Part shown: positions 26,077-33,733 of the stretch, in pieces | Layout of the letters: the number at the start of each line of letters is the position of its first letter | Numbering within the stretch: the first letter of the stretch is position 1 | DNA from: GCA-2717185 sp964474755 | Lineage (GTDB): Bacteria > Pseudomonadota > Alphaproteobacteria > UBA8366 > GCA-2717185 | Direction of reading: 5' to 3' | DNA: 64,000 bases | Assembly (NCBI GenBank): GCA_964474755.1 | Contig: CAYYUG010000007.1 | Location: 27,842-91,841 of the forward strand | The notes under the pieces: model-generated | Database searches by the model: none | What the model was told of the DNA's origin: nothing | The model's input: only the letters and a program-made list of their open reading frames with translations | Made by a program: the position numbers and the translations under genes

Positions 26077-26937
26077 CTAGAACGGCGTATCGCCCTGGAT
26101 CGTGATGCGATGTGTTACGCGGCGATGGCCGTTGTAGTCGCCGATTGCATGGTGCTCGGTGCAACGATTGTCCCACAAAGTTAATGTTCCCGGCGTCCAT
26201 CGCACCCGACAGGTGAATTCTGGCCGCGTTGCATGCTGCTTTAGAAAGTTTAGCAGCGGTTCGCTCTCCGCGTCTGTCATGTCGGCGAAGCGCTGTGCGT
26301 GGCCGCCGATGTAGAGCGCTTTGCGGCCAGTCTCCGGATGAGTGCGGACCAGCGGATGTTCGCTCTCTGTCTGCACGTTCCCAGGGTTGCGTACCTGACC
26401 TGCCATGGCACTGGTTCCCTTGTAGTCATCCTTGCGCGACTTTCCGCCAGCTGTCTTGAAGCGGTCCCCAACGCTGTAGGTTTTGACCTCGGCGAGCATC
26501 TGCTTCATGCCGTTGGATAGGGCGTCATATGCCAGATAAAGGTTAGCGAACAGCGTGTCGCCACCGGCTGGAGGAACCTCTAACGCGTATAGCATGGTTG
26601 CCATGGCTGGTTTGGCGGTGAACATCTGGTCAGTGTGCCAAGCGGCACCAAAGGTATGCGTATCGTTTGGATCCTTTACGATCGGCATCACTTCCGGACA
26701 ATTAGGCAGTCCCGAGATGTACGGGTGCTGGTGGATGTCGCCAAAGCGTTTGGCGAAGGCGAGCTGCTGTTTTGGGGTCAGTCTCTGATCACGGAAGACA
26801 ATTACCTGATAATCGATCAGCGCCTGATGAACGTCGTTGAATGCCTGATTGTCGAGGGACTGCGAAAGATCGGGGCCGCCGATCTCGGCGCCCAGTGCAC
26901 CGGCGAACGGTGTCGCCTCGAGGGTTTGGTAGGTCAT
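26077..26937 (-). CDS. TauD/TfdA family Fe(II)/2-oxoglutarate dioxygenase (copy 3)
   Basis: A 286-residue oxygenase with His101, Asp103 (WHTDQMF) and His262 (WDNRCTEHH); HRRVTHRITIQGDTPF carries the 2-oxoglutarate Arg and a canonical C-terminus. The start MTYQTLEATPFAGALGAEI at 26937 matches family N-termini. Upstream in-frame ATGs (26973, 27108) would run into the divergent CoA-transferase promoter and are less likely. Confidence 0.88.
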   Translation of the reverse strand: MTYQTLEATPFAGALGAEIGGPDLSQSLDNQAFNDVHQALIDYQVIVFRDQRLTPKQQLAFAKRFGDIHQHPYISGLPNCPEVMPIVKDPNDTHTFGAAWHTDQMFTAKPAMATMLYALEVPPAGGDTLFANLYLAYDALSNGMKQMLAEVKTYSVGDRFKTAGGKSRKDDYKGTSAMAGQVRNPGNVQTESEHPLVRTHPETGRKALYIGGHAQRFADMTDAESEPLLNFLKQHATRPEFTCRVRWTPGTLTLWDNRCTEHHAIGDYNGHRRVTHRITIQGDTPF

Positions 26938-27035
26938 ATTGACAAATACGTCCTGAAATTTGAATTGCATGTACCATGCCGTTTTGGTGTTGGTTTTCGC
27001 AAGCCTTTCGCTCTTTGGCCGCTCTGCCGTAATGT

Positions 27036-27056
27036 TCCCTGCACTTGTTGCAGGGA
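27036..27056 (+). promoter_or_regulatory. Perfect palindromic hairpin covering the ribosome binding site of the CoA-transferase
   Basis: TCCCTGCA and TGCAGGGA form a perfect 8-bp inverted repeat with loop CTTGT. The right arm runs into GGGAGGG, the ribosome binding site 8-14 bases before the ATG at 27067. As RNA it could hide the ribosome binding site; as DNA it could be a repressor operator in the divergent interval between copy 3 of TauD and this gene. Confidence 0.45.
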
Positions 27057-27066
27057 GGGCGACCGT

Positions 27067-28266
27067 ATGCGCACATTCGAAGGGGTACGAGTAATTGATT
27101 TCACCCAAGCGATTGCCGGCCCCTACGCGACATTTCAGCTCGCTCTGATGGGCGCGGAAGTGATCAAGATCGAACAGCCCGGACAGGGCGACCAGGGGCG
27201 CCAGATGTACCCACTCGATGGCCCCTATAAAGATGATGGGTTTTCAGCGATTTTCATGAGCGCCAATGCGGGCAAACGGTCCCTGACACTTGATCTTAAG
27301 AAAAAGGCAGTCGTTGGTGTTATCGAGCGGCTAGTGCGCGAGGCCGATGTGGTCGTGGAAAATTTCAAGGCGGGTACCATGGCGCGGCGCGGTTTCGGCT
27401 GGGAAGATTTGCGCAAGATCAATCCAAAGCTGATTTACTGTTCTGTCACCGGCTTCGGCCAAACCGGACCGCGCGCTGCGGCAGCGGCCTATGATCCAAC
27501 AATCCAGGCACTGAGCGGCATCATGGCCTTGAACGGGACGAAGGAAACTGGTCCGATGCGATGTGGTGCGATCCTTTGTGACATGTCGTCTGCCCTGACG
27601 GCCGCCTTCGCGATCTCAGCCGCACTATTCAAACGGGAGCGGACCGGTGAAGGTGCTTATCTCGATCTGTCAATGCAGGACGTAGCCGCCGGTATGGTAT
27701 CGCCCAGCTTACTGCAGACGATTTACGGCAGTGAACCGAAGCTAATGGGTAGCCGCTCGCTGTCCGGCAACCCGTTAGCTGACACTCACCCGACTAAAGA
27801 TGGTGTATTGCTGTTAATGCCGGCAATTGAAACCCAGTCGCTGCATGTTTGGTCGGTGATCGGCTCGCCTGAGATGGCGACGGACCCGCGTTTTTCTACA
27901 CTGGAAGCTCGGATGGAAAATGAAACAGAGTGTCTCCATATCTTGCACGAGGCTTTGGCAACCGAGGATGCCGAGACCTGGGAACAGCGCTTTGCCGATG
28001 CTGGGATCCCCGCTGCTGCGGTGGCGACGTTGCCGGACATTCTTTCTGACGCTCAGATTGCGCACAGGAATTCCATACGAACAATTCCTGCGCCTGCAGT
28101 GGGTGGCAAGGCAACCTATTGCACCACGCCCTTTAAAATTAGTGGTGAGGAGACTGGTGCGGCTTATCCGCCGCCCACCGTTGGTGCGGACACCGATGCA
28201 GTTCTATCCGAATTCGGATATTCCAAAAAAGAGATCGCAGCGCTGCGCAAGTCGTCTGCAATTTGA
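27067..28266 (+). CDS. CaiB/BaiF family class III CoA-transferase
   Basis: A 399-residue enzyme starting MRTFEGVRVIDFTQAIAGPY, with catalytic Asp143 in YDPTIQALSG, GKRSLTLDLKKK, and the C-terminal VGADTDAVLSEFGYSKKEIA. The ATG at 27067 has a GGGAGGG ribosome binding site. An open frame continues 432 nt upstream but runs antisense to the TauD gene and is not used. The deacetylase-like gene follows at 23 bp and the AhpD-like gene after it, giving a three-gene unit. Confidence 0.92.
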   Translation: MRTFEGVRVIDFTQAIAGPYATFQLALMGAEVIKIEQPGQGDQGRQMYPLDGPYKDDGFSAIFMSANAGKRSLTLDLKKKAVVGVIERLVREADVVVENFKAGTMARRGFGWEDLRKINPKLIYCSVTGFGQTGPRAAAAAYDPTIQALSGIMALNGTKETGPMRCGAILCDMSSALTAAFAISAALFKRERTGEGAYLDLSMQDVAAGMVSPSLLQTIYGSEPKLMGSRSLSGNPLADTHPTKDGVLLLMPAIETQSLHVWSVIGSPEMATDPRFSTLEARMENETECLHILHEALATEDAETWEQRFADAGIPAAAVATLPDILSDAQIAHRNSIRTIPAPAVGGKATYCTTPFKISGEETGAAYPPPTVGADTDAVLSEFGYSKKEIAALRKSSAI

Positions 28267-28289
28267 AGCCATAGAACCGAGGTAAAGAG

Positions 28290-29189
28290 ATGACCAGTCT
28301 TCGATCGCTAAACCGGTTCCCCTATTCTGCCCTGCGTTCGCGTCCGGACTTTGTTTGGCCGGAGGGCAAGCGGCTCGCCGTTCATATAGCTATCAATCTG
28401 GAGCATTTCATCTTCGGTGAGGGCGGAGTGGATCTCGATCGCCCAACTCGCGCGCCTAACCACCGTTCCTACCTATGGAGAGACTATGGCAATCGGGTCG
28501 GCGTATGGCGTCTTCTCGATTTGTTCGACGAATTTGAACTGCCGATTGGTGTGATCGCAAATGCGTCAATCTATGATCATAGCCCGGATTCGATCTCGGC
28601 ATTCCGCGACCGAGGTGATGAAATCATTGGTCATGGTGTGACCAATTCGAAGAGTGTGGATGAGATGACTGAGGTGGAGGAAACCGAGATGGTCCGGATC
28701 GCCACCGATCTGATTGCACAGAATGAAGGCAAGCCGCCGGCTGGCTGGTTGACGCCCTACCTGACGCCGTCAGACGTCACGCCCGATATTCTAAAGGAGG
28801 CAGGCTACGAATATATACTGGATTGGGGTATCTGCGACGATCAGCCCTTCTGGTCGCGTACTCGGTCAGGCCCGCTGCTCGCTGTACCTTACCCACTGGA
28901 ACTGAACGACCAACCAGCAATTGTCTTCCGGCGCGACACGGCGCGCGACTACGCTGATATGATTATTGATCATTTCACCGAGATGCTGAGGTCCTCTGAC
29001 AAATACTCCGCAGTGTGTTCAATTTCTCTACACCATTTCATCGTCGGCCAGCCTCATCGGCTGCACCATTTGAGACGCGCATTTGCGCATATCGCGGAAC
29101 ATCGCGACGAAATCTGGATTACAACTCCGGCGGAAATTGCGCGTTATTACAAAAATTTGCCGGAGGACAAACAGGTAAAGGCTGATTAA
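28290..29189 (+). CDS. Polysaccharide deacetylase/allantoinase (PuuE)-like hydrolase
   Basis: A 299-residue NodB-fold (CE4-type) protein: RNxRSYLWRDYGNRVGVWRL-like N-terminus, IGVIANASIYDHSP, GDEIIGHGVTNSKSVDEM, and GWLTPYLTPSDVTPDILKEA followed by GYEYILDWG. The catalytic Asp of classical NodB (TFDDG) is not in its usual form, as in the cofactor-free PuuE allantoinases and related amide hydrolases. It is likely a cytoplasmic cyclic-amide or N-acyl hydrolase. It lies between the CoA-transferase and the AhpD-like selenoprotein candidate. Confidence 0.82.
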   Translation: MTSLRSLNRFPYSALRSRPDFVWPEGKRLAVHIAINLEHFIFGEGGVDLDRPTRAPNHRSYLWRDYGNRVGVWRLLDLFDEFELPIGVIANASIYDHSPDSISAFRDRGDEIIGHGVTNSKSVDEMTEVEETEMVRIATDLIAQNEGKPPAGWLTPYLTPSDVTPDILKEAGYEYILDWGICDDQPFWSRTRSGPLLAVPYPLELNDQPAIVFRRDTARDYADMIIDHFTEMLRSSDKYSAVCSISLHHFIVGQPHRLHHLRRAFAHIAEHRDEIWITTPAEIARYYKNLPEDKQVKAD

Positions 29190-29233
29190 CTTCGGACAGA
29201 TAATAGGCTTCAAAAAGAAGCGAGGTGATAGAC

Positions 29234-29845
29234 ATGGCCCGCATACCCCTCATCGACGAAAACGATCCCACCATTCCGGCGGAAGCTCGCGACGCATTGC
29301 TGAATGCTGGTAAGGCGAGGGGACGCTTAATCAATGTATACCGAGCGATGGCCAATCGGCCTGCAGCGCTATCCGCGGTGACCGGGCTGATACAGACCGT
29401 CTACCGTTCCGAATCGACCCTTGAACCGCGGCAGGGGGAATTAGCCTATCTGACTGCTACTGCGGTCAATGACTGTTTCTACTGAATTCCCACTCATATC
29501 GCCCTCGGTCGGGGGCTGGGATTGACAGAGGACCAAATGCGCTACCTTACCGAGGATCCCTTGCCGGAAGGTTTTTACAGTAGCGCGGAAGCAGCCATTA
29601 TCCGCTACGCGCAGAAATCGACGCGGCTGGAGCCTATAGACGATGCAACCTATGGCAATCTGGCGCGGCATTTTAGCAAAGAGCAAATAATCGACATCTG
29701 TATGACGGTTGGAATGAGCAATTTGATCAATAGGTTCCATGCCACGTTTCAGACGGATGTCGATGCTACGACCCTAGCCGAGGTTGCAGCCGGTAACTTG
29801 GAGGATGGTGTCTGCCCGATTCCCTTGCCGTCACGACCTGGATAA
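29234..29845 (+). CDS. Carboxymuconolactone decarboxylase/AhpD-like protein with in-frame UGA: candidate selenoprotein (CxxU)
   Basis: Read through one UGA, this is a 203-residue AhpD-like protein. MARIPLIDENDPTIPAEARD and RLINVYRAMANRPAAL match peroxidase-related CMD proteins. The active-site region reads ELAYLTATAVNDCFY, UGA, IPTHIALGRGLGL. The UGA (29483-29485, codon 84) is exactly where the family has the second Cys of its CxxC redox motif; Cys81 is the first. The frame after the UGA has no other stop for about 119 codons and keeps family features (AEAAIIRYAQK, HFSKEQIIDICMTVGMSNLI). The ATG at 29234 follows a GAGGTG ribosome binding site. A SECIS-like hairpin follows the UGA. CMD/AhpD proteins act as thiol peroxidases or related disulfide enzymes. 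The alternative is a nonsense mutation in a decaying region. Confidence 0.7.
29486..29521 (+). promoter_or_regulatory. Putative bacterial SECIS element
   Basis: Just 3' of the UGA, GCCCUC (29501-29506) pairs with GGGGGC (29511-29516), one U-G pair included, closing the tetraloop GGUC (29507-29510). An outer stem UCCCA (29488-29492) with UGGGA (29517-29521) can stack below an 8-nt bulge. The loop begins 22 nt after the UGA; in E. coli fdhF the SelB-recognised GGUC begins 19 nt after. The loop G-G-U is also a conserved glycine codon, so part of the match could be coding constraint. Confidence 0.55.
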
Positions 29846-29941
29846 GTTGCTTTCTAATTGCACGTTTACCGAGCGTAAAATCTGTTCTATCTCCAGCAAT
29901 GGAGTGAAAGAGCTCGTTCTGATCGCTACGAAGGCACAACA

Positions 29942-30160
29942 GTGCGTGTACATAATCGGCTAGACCATCAACTATCCGGATGTGGATACTTCTATCAACG
30001 CGCGCTACAGCATAAGCCCGAAGGCGTCGATCTTACGGTAACCGACTGCGGTAACCTGCGGGAGGTCATAGCTGAGGCCGGTATAAAGTTTCCCCCCGCG
30101 CCGCAAGCGGGCGGGCCGCAAGAAGTTTTGGGATCTGGCTTAATGAGCTCGGGCGGTTAG
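29942..30160 (+). other. Unrecognised short open frame in a gene-poor interval (29846-30540)
   Basis: A GTG-initiated 72-codon frame contains the regular-looking segment PEGVDLTVTDCGNLREVIAE followed by AGIKFPPAPQAGGPQEVL. It may be a remnant of a longer protein, but no family was recognised and there is no clear ribosome binding site. On the minus strand of 30170-30520, short protein-like stretches (IDLARQIVGCVPAEDAGNAL; FGNDLVKLVRTTLPLIADSI) in shifting frames also look like decayed coding sequence of unknown type. Otherwise 29846-30540 shows nothing identifiable. Confidence 0.25.
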
Positions 30161-30540
30161 GTGCTCTTAATCGATCGAGTCTGCGATTAGCGGCAGGGTT
30201 GTGCGCACGAGTTTGACCAAATCATTACCGAAGACGCGGCTCAGAAATGGGTAATGTAAACAGGGATAATACTGAAGGAAATTGACAGGTGACGATCTAT
30301 TGGTTCTGGTTACGGATCGAATGACCGGGCACGTCGATGCGCACCAATGCATTGCCAGCGTCTTCTGCGGGCACGCAACCGACGATCTGGCGAGCTAGGT
30401 CTATAAGTATGGGAGCGACGGCTGCACAGGAACGCTTTTGCCACCCAAATCTCGGTGCCACGAGTCGAACGGCATTGCTGTCATACTTGTAGGACGATAC
30501 CGTGCGCTTTTAATTACGTGCAGTAAAAGGTTGCTTGGCT

Positions 30541-31581
30541 ATGACCAAATCGTTTGTGACTACTGTTGTGGGATCTATGCCGAAACCCGCTTGGCTCATG
30601 GAACAGGTGCCACTTAACGAAGTAGGCAAACAGGTGCATGGCAAGGGTGCTGACTGGGGTTTCTCGGGTGATTTGCTGACCGATGCCATGGATGATGCTA
30701 CCCGGGTGACCTTACACGATCAGGAAAATGCCGGGATCGATATCGTCAGCGATGGGGAACAGAGGAGGACATCCTACCTCACCTATATTACGCAGCGGCT
30801 CGACGGGTTCGATTATGAAACTCTCACGAAGAAATGGACCCGTAACCGACGTCGGCTGGCTGAAGTTGGCCGCTGCGTTGGCCCTGTAAAGCGCAGCAAG
30901 CCAATGCTAGCGGAGGATCTAAAATTCATGCTGGCAGAGACCGACTGTCCTGTGAAGATCACCCTACCAGGGCCAATGACTGTGGTCGATTCGACGGCCG
31001 ACGAGCACTACGGTGACGAAGCGACCATGGCGATGGCAGTTGCGGATGCGCTAAACGAAGAAGCACGTGATCTCGATGCATTGGGCGCCGCGGTAATCCA
31101 GTTTGATGAGCCGGTGTTTAGCCGCTATCCGGATAAGGTCCAGGAATGGGGCATCGTGGCGCTGGACCGTTGCCTCGAAGGGGTCGAGAACAGCAAGACC
31201 GCCGCACACATTTGCTACAGCTACCCGATGCCGGGCGTGCCGCGGCCGATCGTTGACAGCTATCCTGTGATCCTTGAAGCACTAGAGAGTTCCAAGGTCG
31301 ACCAATTGGCTCTTGAATTTGAAGCGTCACATCTCAACCCAGCTTTGTTACGCTTGTGCCCGTCGAAAACCGTGATGTTTGGCTGTATTGACAACGGTAC
31401 CGACGAAATCGAAAGCCCGGATTATGTAGCGAGTAAGCTGCTGGCAGCATCGAAATATATGTCGGCAGAGCAAATCCAGGCTGCGCCCGACTGTGGGCTA
31501 GTGCCGCTGGGGTTGTCGGTGGCGCGTGCAAAATTAAAGACAATGGTGGCTGGAGCGAAACTGGCGCGTGAAAAGCTTTAG
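30541..31581 (+). CDS. MetE C-terminal-like (cobalamin-independent methionine synthase family) protein
   Basis: A 346-residue single-domain relative of the MetE catalytic barrel: TTVVGSMPKPAWL, DIVSDGEQRRTSYLTYI, FDEPVFSRYPDKV, AAHICYSYPMPG and LALEFEASHL, then VMFGCIDNGTDEIESPDYVA. The zinc-ligand pattern His-x-Cys plus a downstream Glu and Cys is present. It has half the length of full MetE and no N-terminal barrel. Such short proteins transfer methyl groups from methylcobamides or small methyl donors, or serve in catabolism. The ATG at 30541 is chosen over the TTG at 30535. It stands alone. Confidence 0.85.
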   Translation: MTKSFVTTVVGSMPKPAWLMEQVPLNEVGKQVHGKGADWGFSGDLLTDAMDDATRVTLHDQENAGIDIVSDGEQRRTSYLTYITQRLDGFDYETLTKKWTRNRRRLAEVGRCVGPVKRSKPMLAEDLKFMLAETDCPVKITLPGPMTVVDSTADEHYGDEATMAMAVADALNEEARDLDALGAAVIQFDEPVFSRYPDKVQEWGIVALDRCLEGVENSKTAAHICYSYPMPGVPRPIVDSYPVILEALESSKVDQLALEFEASHLNPALLRLCPSKTVMFGCIDNGTDEIESPDYVASKLLAASKYMSAEQIQAAPDCGLVPLGLSVARAKLKTMVAGAKLAREKL

Positions 31582-31765
31582 AAGGTTAGCAGGTAGGAAA
31601 TTAGTGTTTTGCCTCCGGACGCCGATCCGCCGGCCCAACTCTATCGACGGTGTTCTTGATCAACTTGGAAATTTAGGTTGAGCCTGAGTAGGACAAAGTA
31701 AGATGTAATGTGACTGAATTGAAATTTAGTGACTTAACTTCACATCGCGTCTAACGGAGAGCGTA

Positions 31766-32794
31766 ATGCATTTGTTCGAACGACACGCGCCGGCAGATAT
31801 GGATGCCGCTGCGGCGCAGATCCCGGTAATCGATCTGGGTCGTTATTTTGCGGATGAGGCAGGGGCGCTGCAGACACTTGGCGCGGAAGTCCGACAGGCC
31901 TGCGAGACAGTGGGGTTCTTTTACATTACCAATCACGGCGTACCGCAGGAACTGATTGATCGTATTTTCGAACATTCGAAGCGGTTCCACGCCTTGCCAT
32001 CTGACGAAAAATTAAAACTTCGGATCAACGACTACAACATTGGCTATCTGCCGATGAATGCCAGCGTGCAGAGCCATTCGACAGTGCACGAGGCGACCAA
32101 GCCGAACCAGAATGCGAGCTACTTTATCACGCACGAATCGGATGCATTTGGTGACCCTGTGCCGCTACGCGGATCAAACCAATGGCCGGAAGGGCTGCCG
32201 GGGTTCCGTGAGGGTGTGAAGGATTATTTCTCGGCGGTGCACGGTTTGGCGCAACGTATGCTTCCAGCCTTTGCCATCGCGCTGGGCATGTCGGAGGATT
32301 ATTTTGCACCCTATTTCACCGAGGGAGGCCATGTGCAGCTGCGAATGCTGCATTACCCTCCGACCAAGCTGGGGGACAACGATTTTGGCACTGGTCCGCA
32401 TACCGACAATGCCTTCCTGACGATTTTGGCGCGTATGGATGTACCGGGTCTGCGTCTTAGGCTGCCAAACGGTGAATGGGTCGTGCCGCCGCTCATTCCA
32501 GGAACCTTCCTGGTTAATATCGGCAATTATGTGCGCCGAATGTCTAATGACCGTTTTCTGTCGACACCGCATGGTGTGATCGTCGAAGGTGGACAGGATC
32601 GGTATTCCATCGCTTATTTTCACAGCCCCAAGGTTACCAACACGATCGAGGTGCTGCCATCCTTCGTCGACGCCGACAATCCGCCGAAATACGAACCGGT
32701 CGAACTTGGCGATCTGGTGCGGGAGTTCTGGGCCGCTAACTACACCCATCAGAAGGGCCATGGTGAAGTGAAACTGAAACACCAATACAAGTAG
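31766..32794 (+). CDS. Isopenicillin-N-synthase-like Fe(II)/2-oxoglutarate oxygenase
   Basis: A 342-residue protein with the DIOX_N domain (IPVIDLGRYF, ETVGFFYITNHGVP) and the jelly-roll iron site His212, Asp214 (GPHTDNAFLTIL) and His269 (STPHGV). Arg279 and Ser281 (RYS) would bind 2-oxoglutarate. It is unrelated in subfamily to the TauD copies. The ribosome binding site GGAGAG lies 6 nt before the ATG. An SDR starts 7 bp after the stop; the pair would hydroxylate a substrate and oxidise the resulting alcohol. Confidence 0.92.
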   Translation: MHLFERHAPADMDAAAAQIPVIDLGRYFADEAGALQTLGAEVRQACETVGFFYITNHGVPQELIDRIFEHSKRFHALPSDEKLKLRINDYNIGYLPMNASVQSHSTVHEATKPNQNASYFITHESDAFGDPVPLRGSNQWPEGLPGFREGVKDYFSAVHGLAQRMLPAFAIALGMSEDYFAPYFTEGGHVQLRMLHYPPTKLGDNDFGTGPHTDNAFLTILARMDVPGLRLRLPNGEWVVPPLIPGTFLVNIGNYVRRMSNDRFLSTPHGVIVEGGQDRYSIAYFHSPKVTNTIEVLPSFVDADNPPKYEPVELGDLVREFWAANYTHQKGHGEVKLKHQYK

Positions 32795-32801
32795 AAAAAT
32801 C

Positions 32802-33590
32802 ATGGATTTAAAGGATAAGGTCACCATAGTTACCGGCGGTGCGTCTGGGATTGGTGCAGCTTCTGCGCGGAAATTTGCAGCGCGAGGCGCTAAGGTTGTT
32901 GTTACAGATGTGAATGGCGAAGGGGCTAAGGCGATCGCTTATGAGATCGGCGGTCACGCCGTCGTTTGCGATATAGGTAACGAAGCGGCTGTGAATGAGC
33001 TTGTTGAGGAGGCTGAAGCCGCATTCGGGCCGGTTGAAATTTTCTTCAGCAATGCCGGCATCAATAGCGGGCGCGAACTCCTCAATACCGATCTATCGGT
33101 TTGGGAGGATCATTGGCGGGTCAACGTCATGGCGCATGTCTATGCGGTACGTGCCGTATTGCCCGGGATGCTAGAGCGCGGAGCTGGCTATCTGGTTCAT
33201 ACAGCCTCGATGGCCGGCATCCTGATGTCTAACGGTAACCTGCCCTATACGGTGTCAAAGCATGCCGTCGTCGGGCTCGCCGAATATTTGTCGGTCACGC
33301 ATCATCATCAGGGCATTCGCGTATCCTTGCTGGCGCCCCTCGGCGTCCGCACACCAATGCTTGGCGATACGGATAGGCCCTTCGCTCGTAACGCCGCCGG
33401 ACCTATCAAAGAGCCGGAGGAGGTGGCCGAGATGGTTGCATCTGCTGTTGAACAAGAACGCTTCCTAATCCTGACAGACGAGATCGCCCAGACCTGGATG
33501 GAAGGAAAGACGAACAACACTGAACGTTGGTTAAGAGGAATGCGCCGTTTGGCAGAAAAAATTGAGGCCGAAGGTGGACGTGACGCCTAG
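32802..33590 (+). CDS. SDR family oxidoreductase
   Basis: A 262-residue classical SDR: TGGASGIG (residues 11-18), SNAG (83-86), Ser136, Tyr149 and Lys153 (YTVSK). The C-terminus is longer and charged (NTERWLRGMRRLAEKI) and lacks the usual DGG ending. It is co-transcribed with the isopenicillin-N-synthase-like oxygenase. Confidence 0.9.
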   Translation: MDLKDKVTIVTGGASGIGAASARKFAARGAKVVVTDVNGEGAKAIAYEIGGHAVVCDIGNEAAVNELVEEAEAAFGPVEIFFSNAGINSGRELLNTDLSVWEDHWRVNVMAHVYAVRAVLPGMLERGAGYLVHTASMAGILMSNGNLPYTVSKHAVVGLAEYLSVTHHHQGIRVSLLAPLGVRTPMLGDTDRPFARNAAGPIKEPEEVAEMVASAVEQERFLILTDEIAQTWMEGKTNNTERWLRGMRRLAEKIEAEGGRDA

Positions 33591-33622
33591 CTAAAATGAT
33601 CAACGCTGAACGTTGTCTGTTG

Positions 33623-33660
33623 ATGGCCAGCTTTAATTTGTTGAAGAATGGCCAGCTTTA
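33623..33660. repeat. 13-bp direct repeat, possible decayed insertion-sequence end
   Basis: ATGGCCAGCTTTA occurs at 33623-33635 and again at 33648-33660, each preceded by TGTTGA-like sequence (period 25 bp). Repeated TGGCCA-type short motifs are a feature of IS21-family ends, but no transposase remnant is present, so the origin is open. The repeat sits in the 143-bp convergent gap between an SDR and a Rieske gene. Confidence 0.35.
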
Positions 33661-33733
33661 CACATGCTATGCCGATGCTAAATACATGCTGCCAGTTGCA
33701 GGCTAATTTTTATATCGCCAATTAAGTGCTAAG

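Noticed and set aside
26635..27066. In-frame extension upstream of the CoA-transferase
   Set aside because: It runs antisense through the TauD gene, whereas the ATG at 27067 has a strong ribosome binding site and a canonical CaiB N-terminus.
30455..30485. tRNA-like 3' end (ggtgccacgagtcgaacgg)
   Set aside because: No matching acceptor, D or anticodon arms nearby on either strand; chance resemblance.
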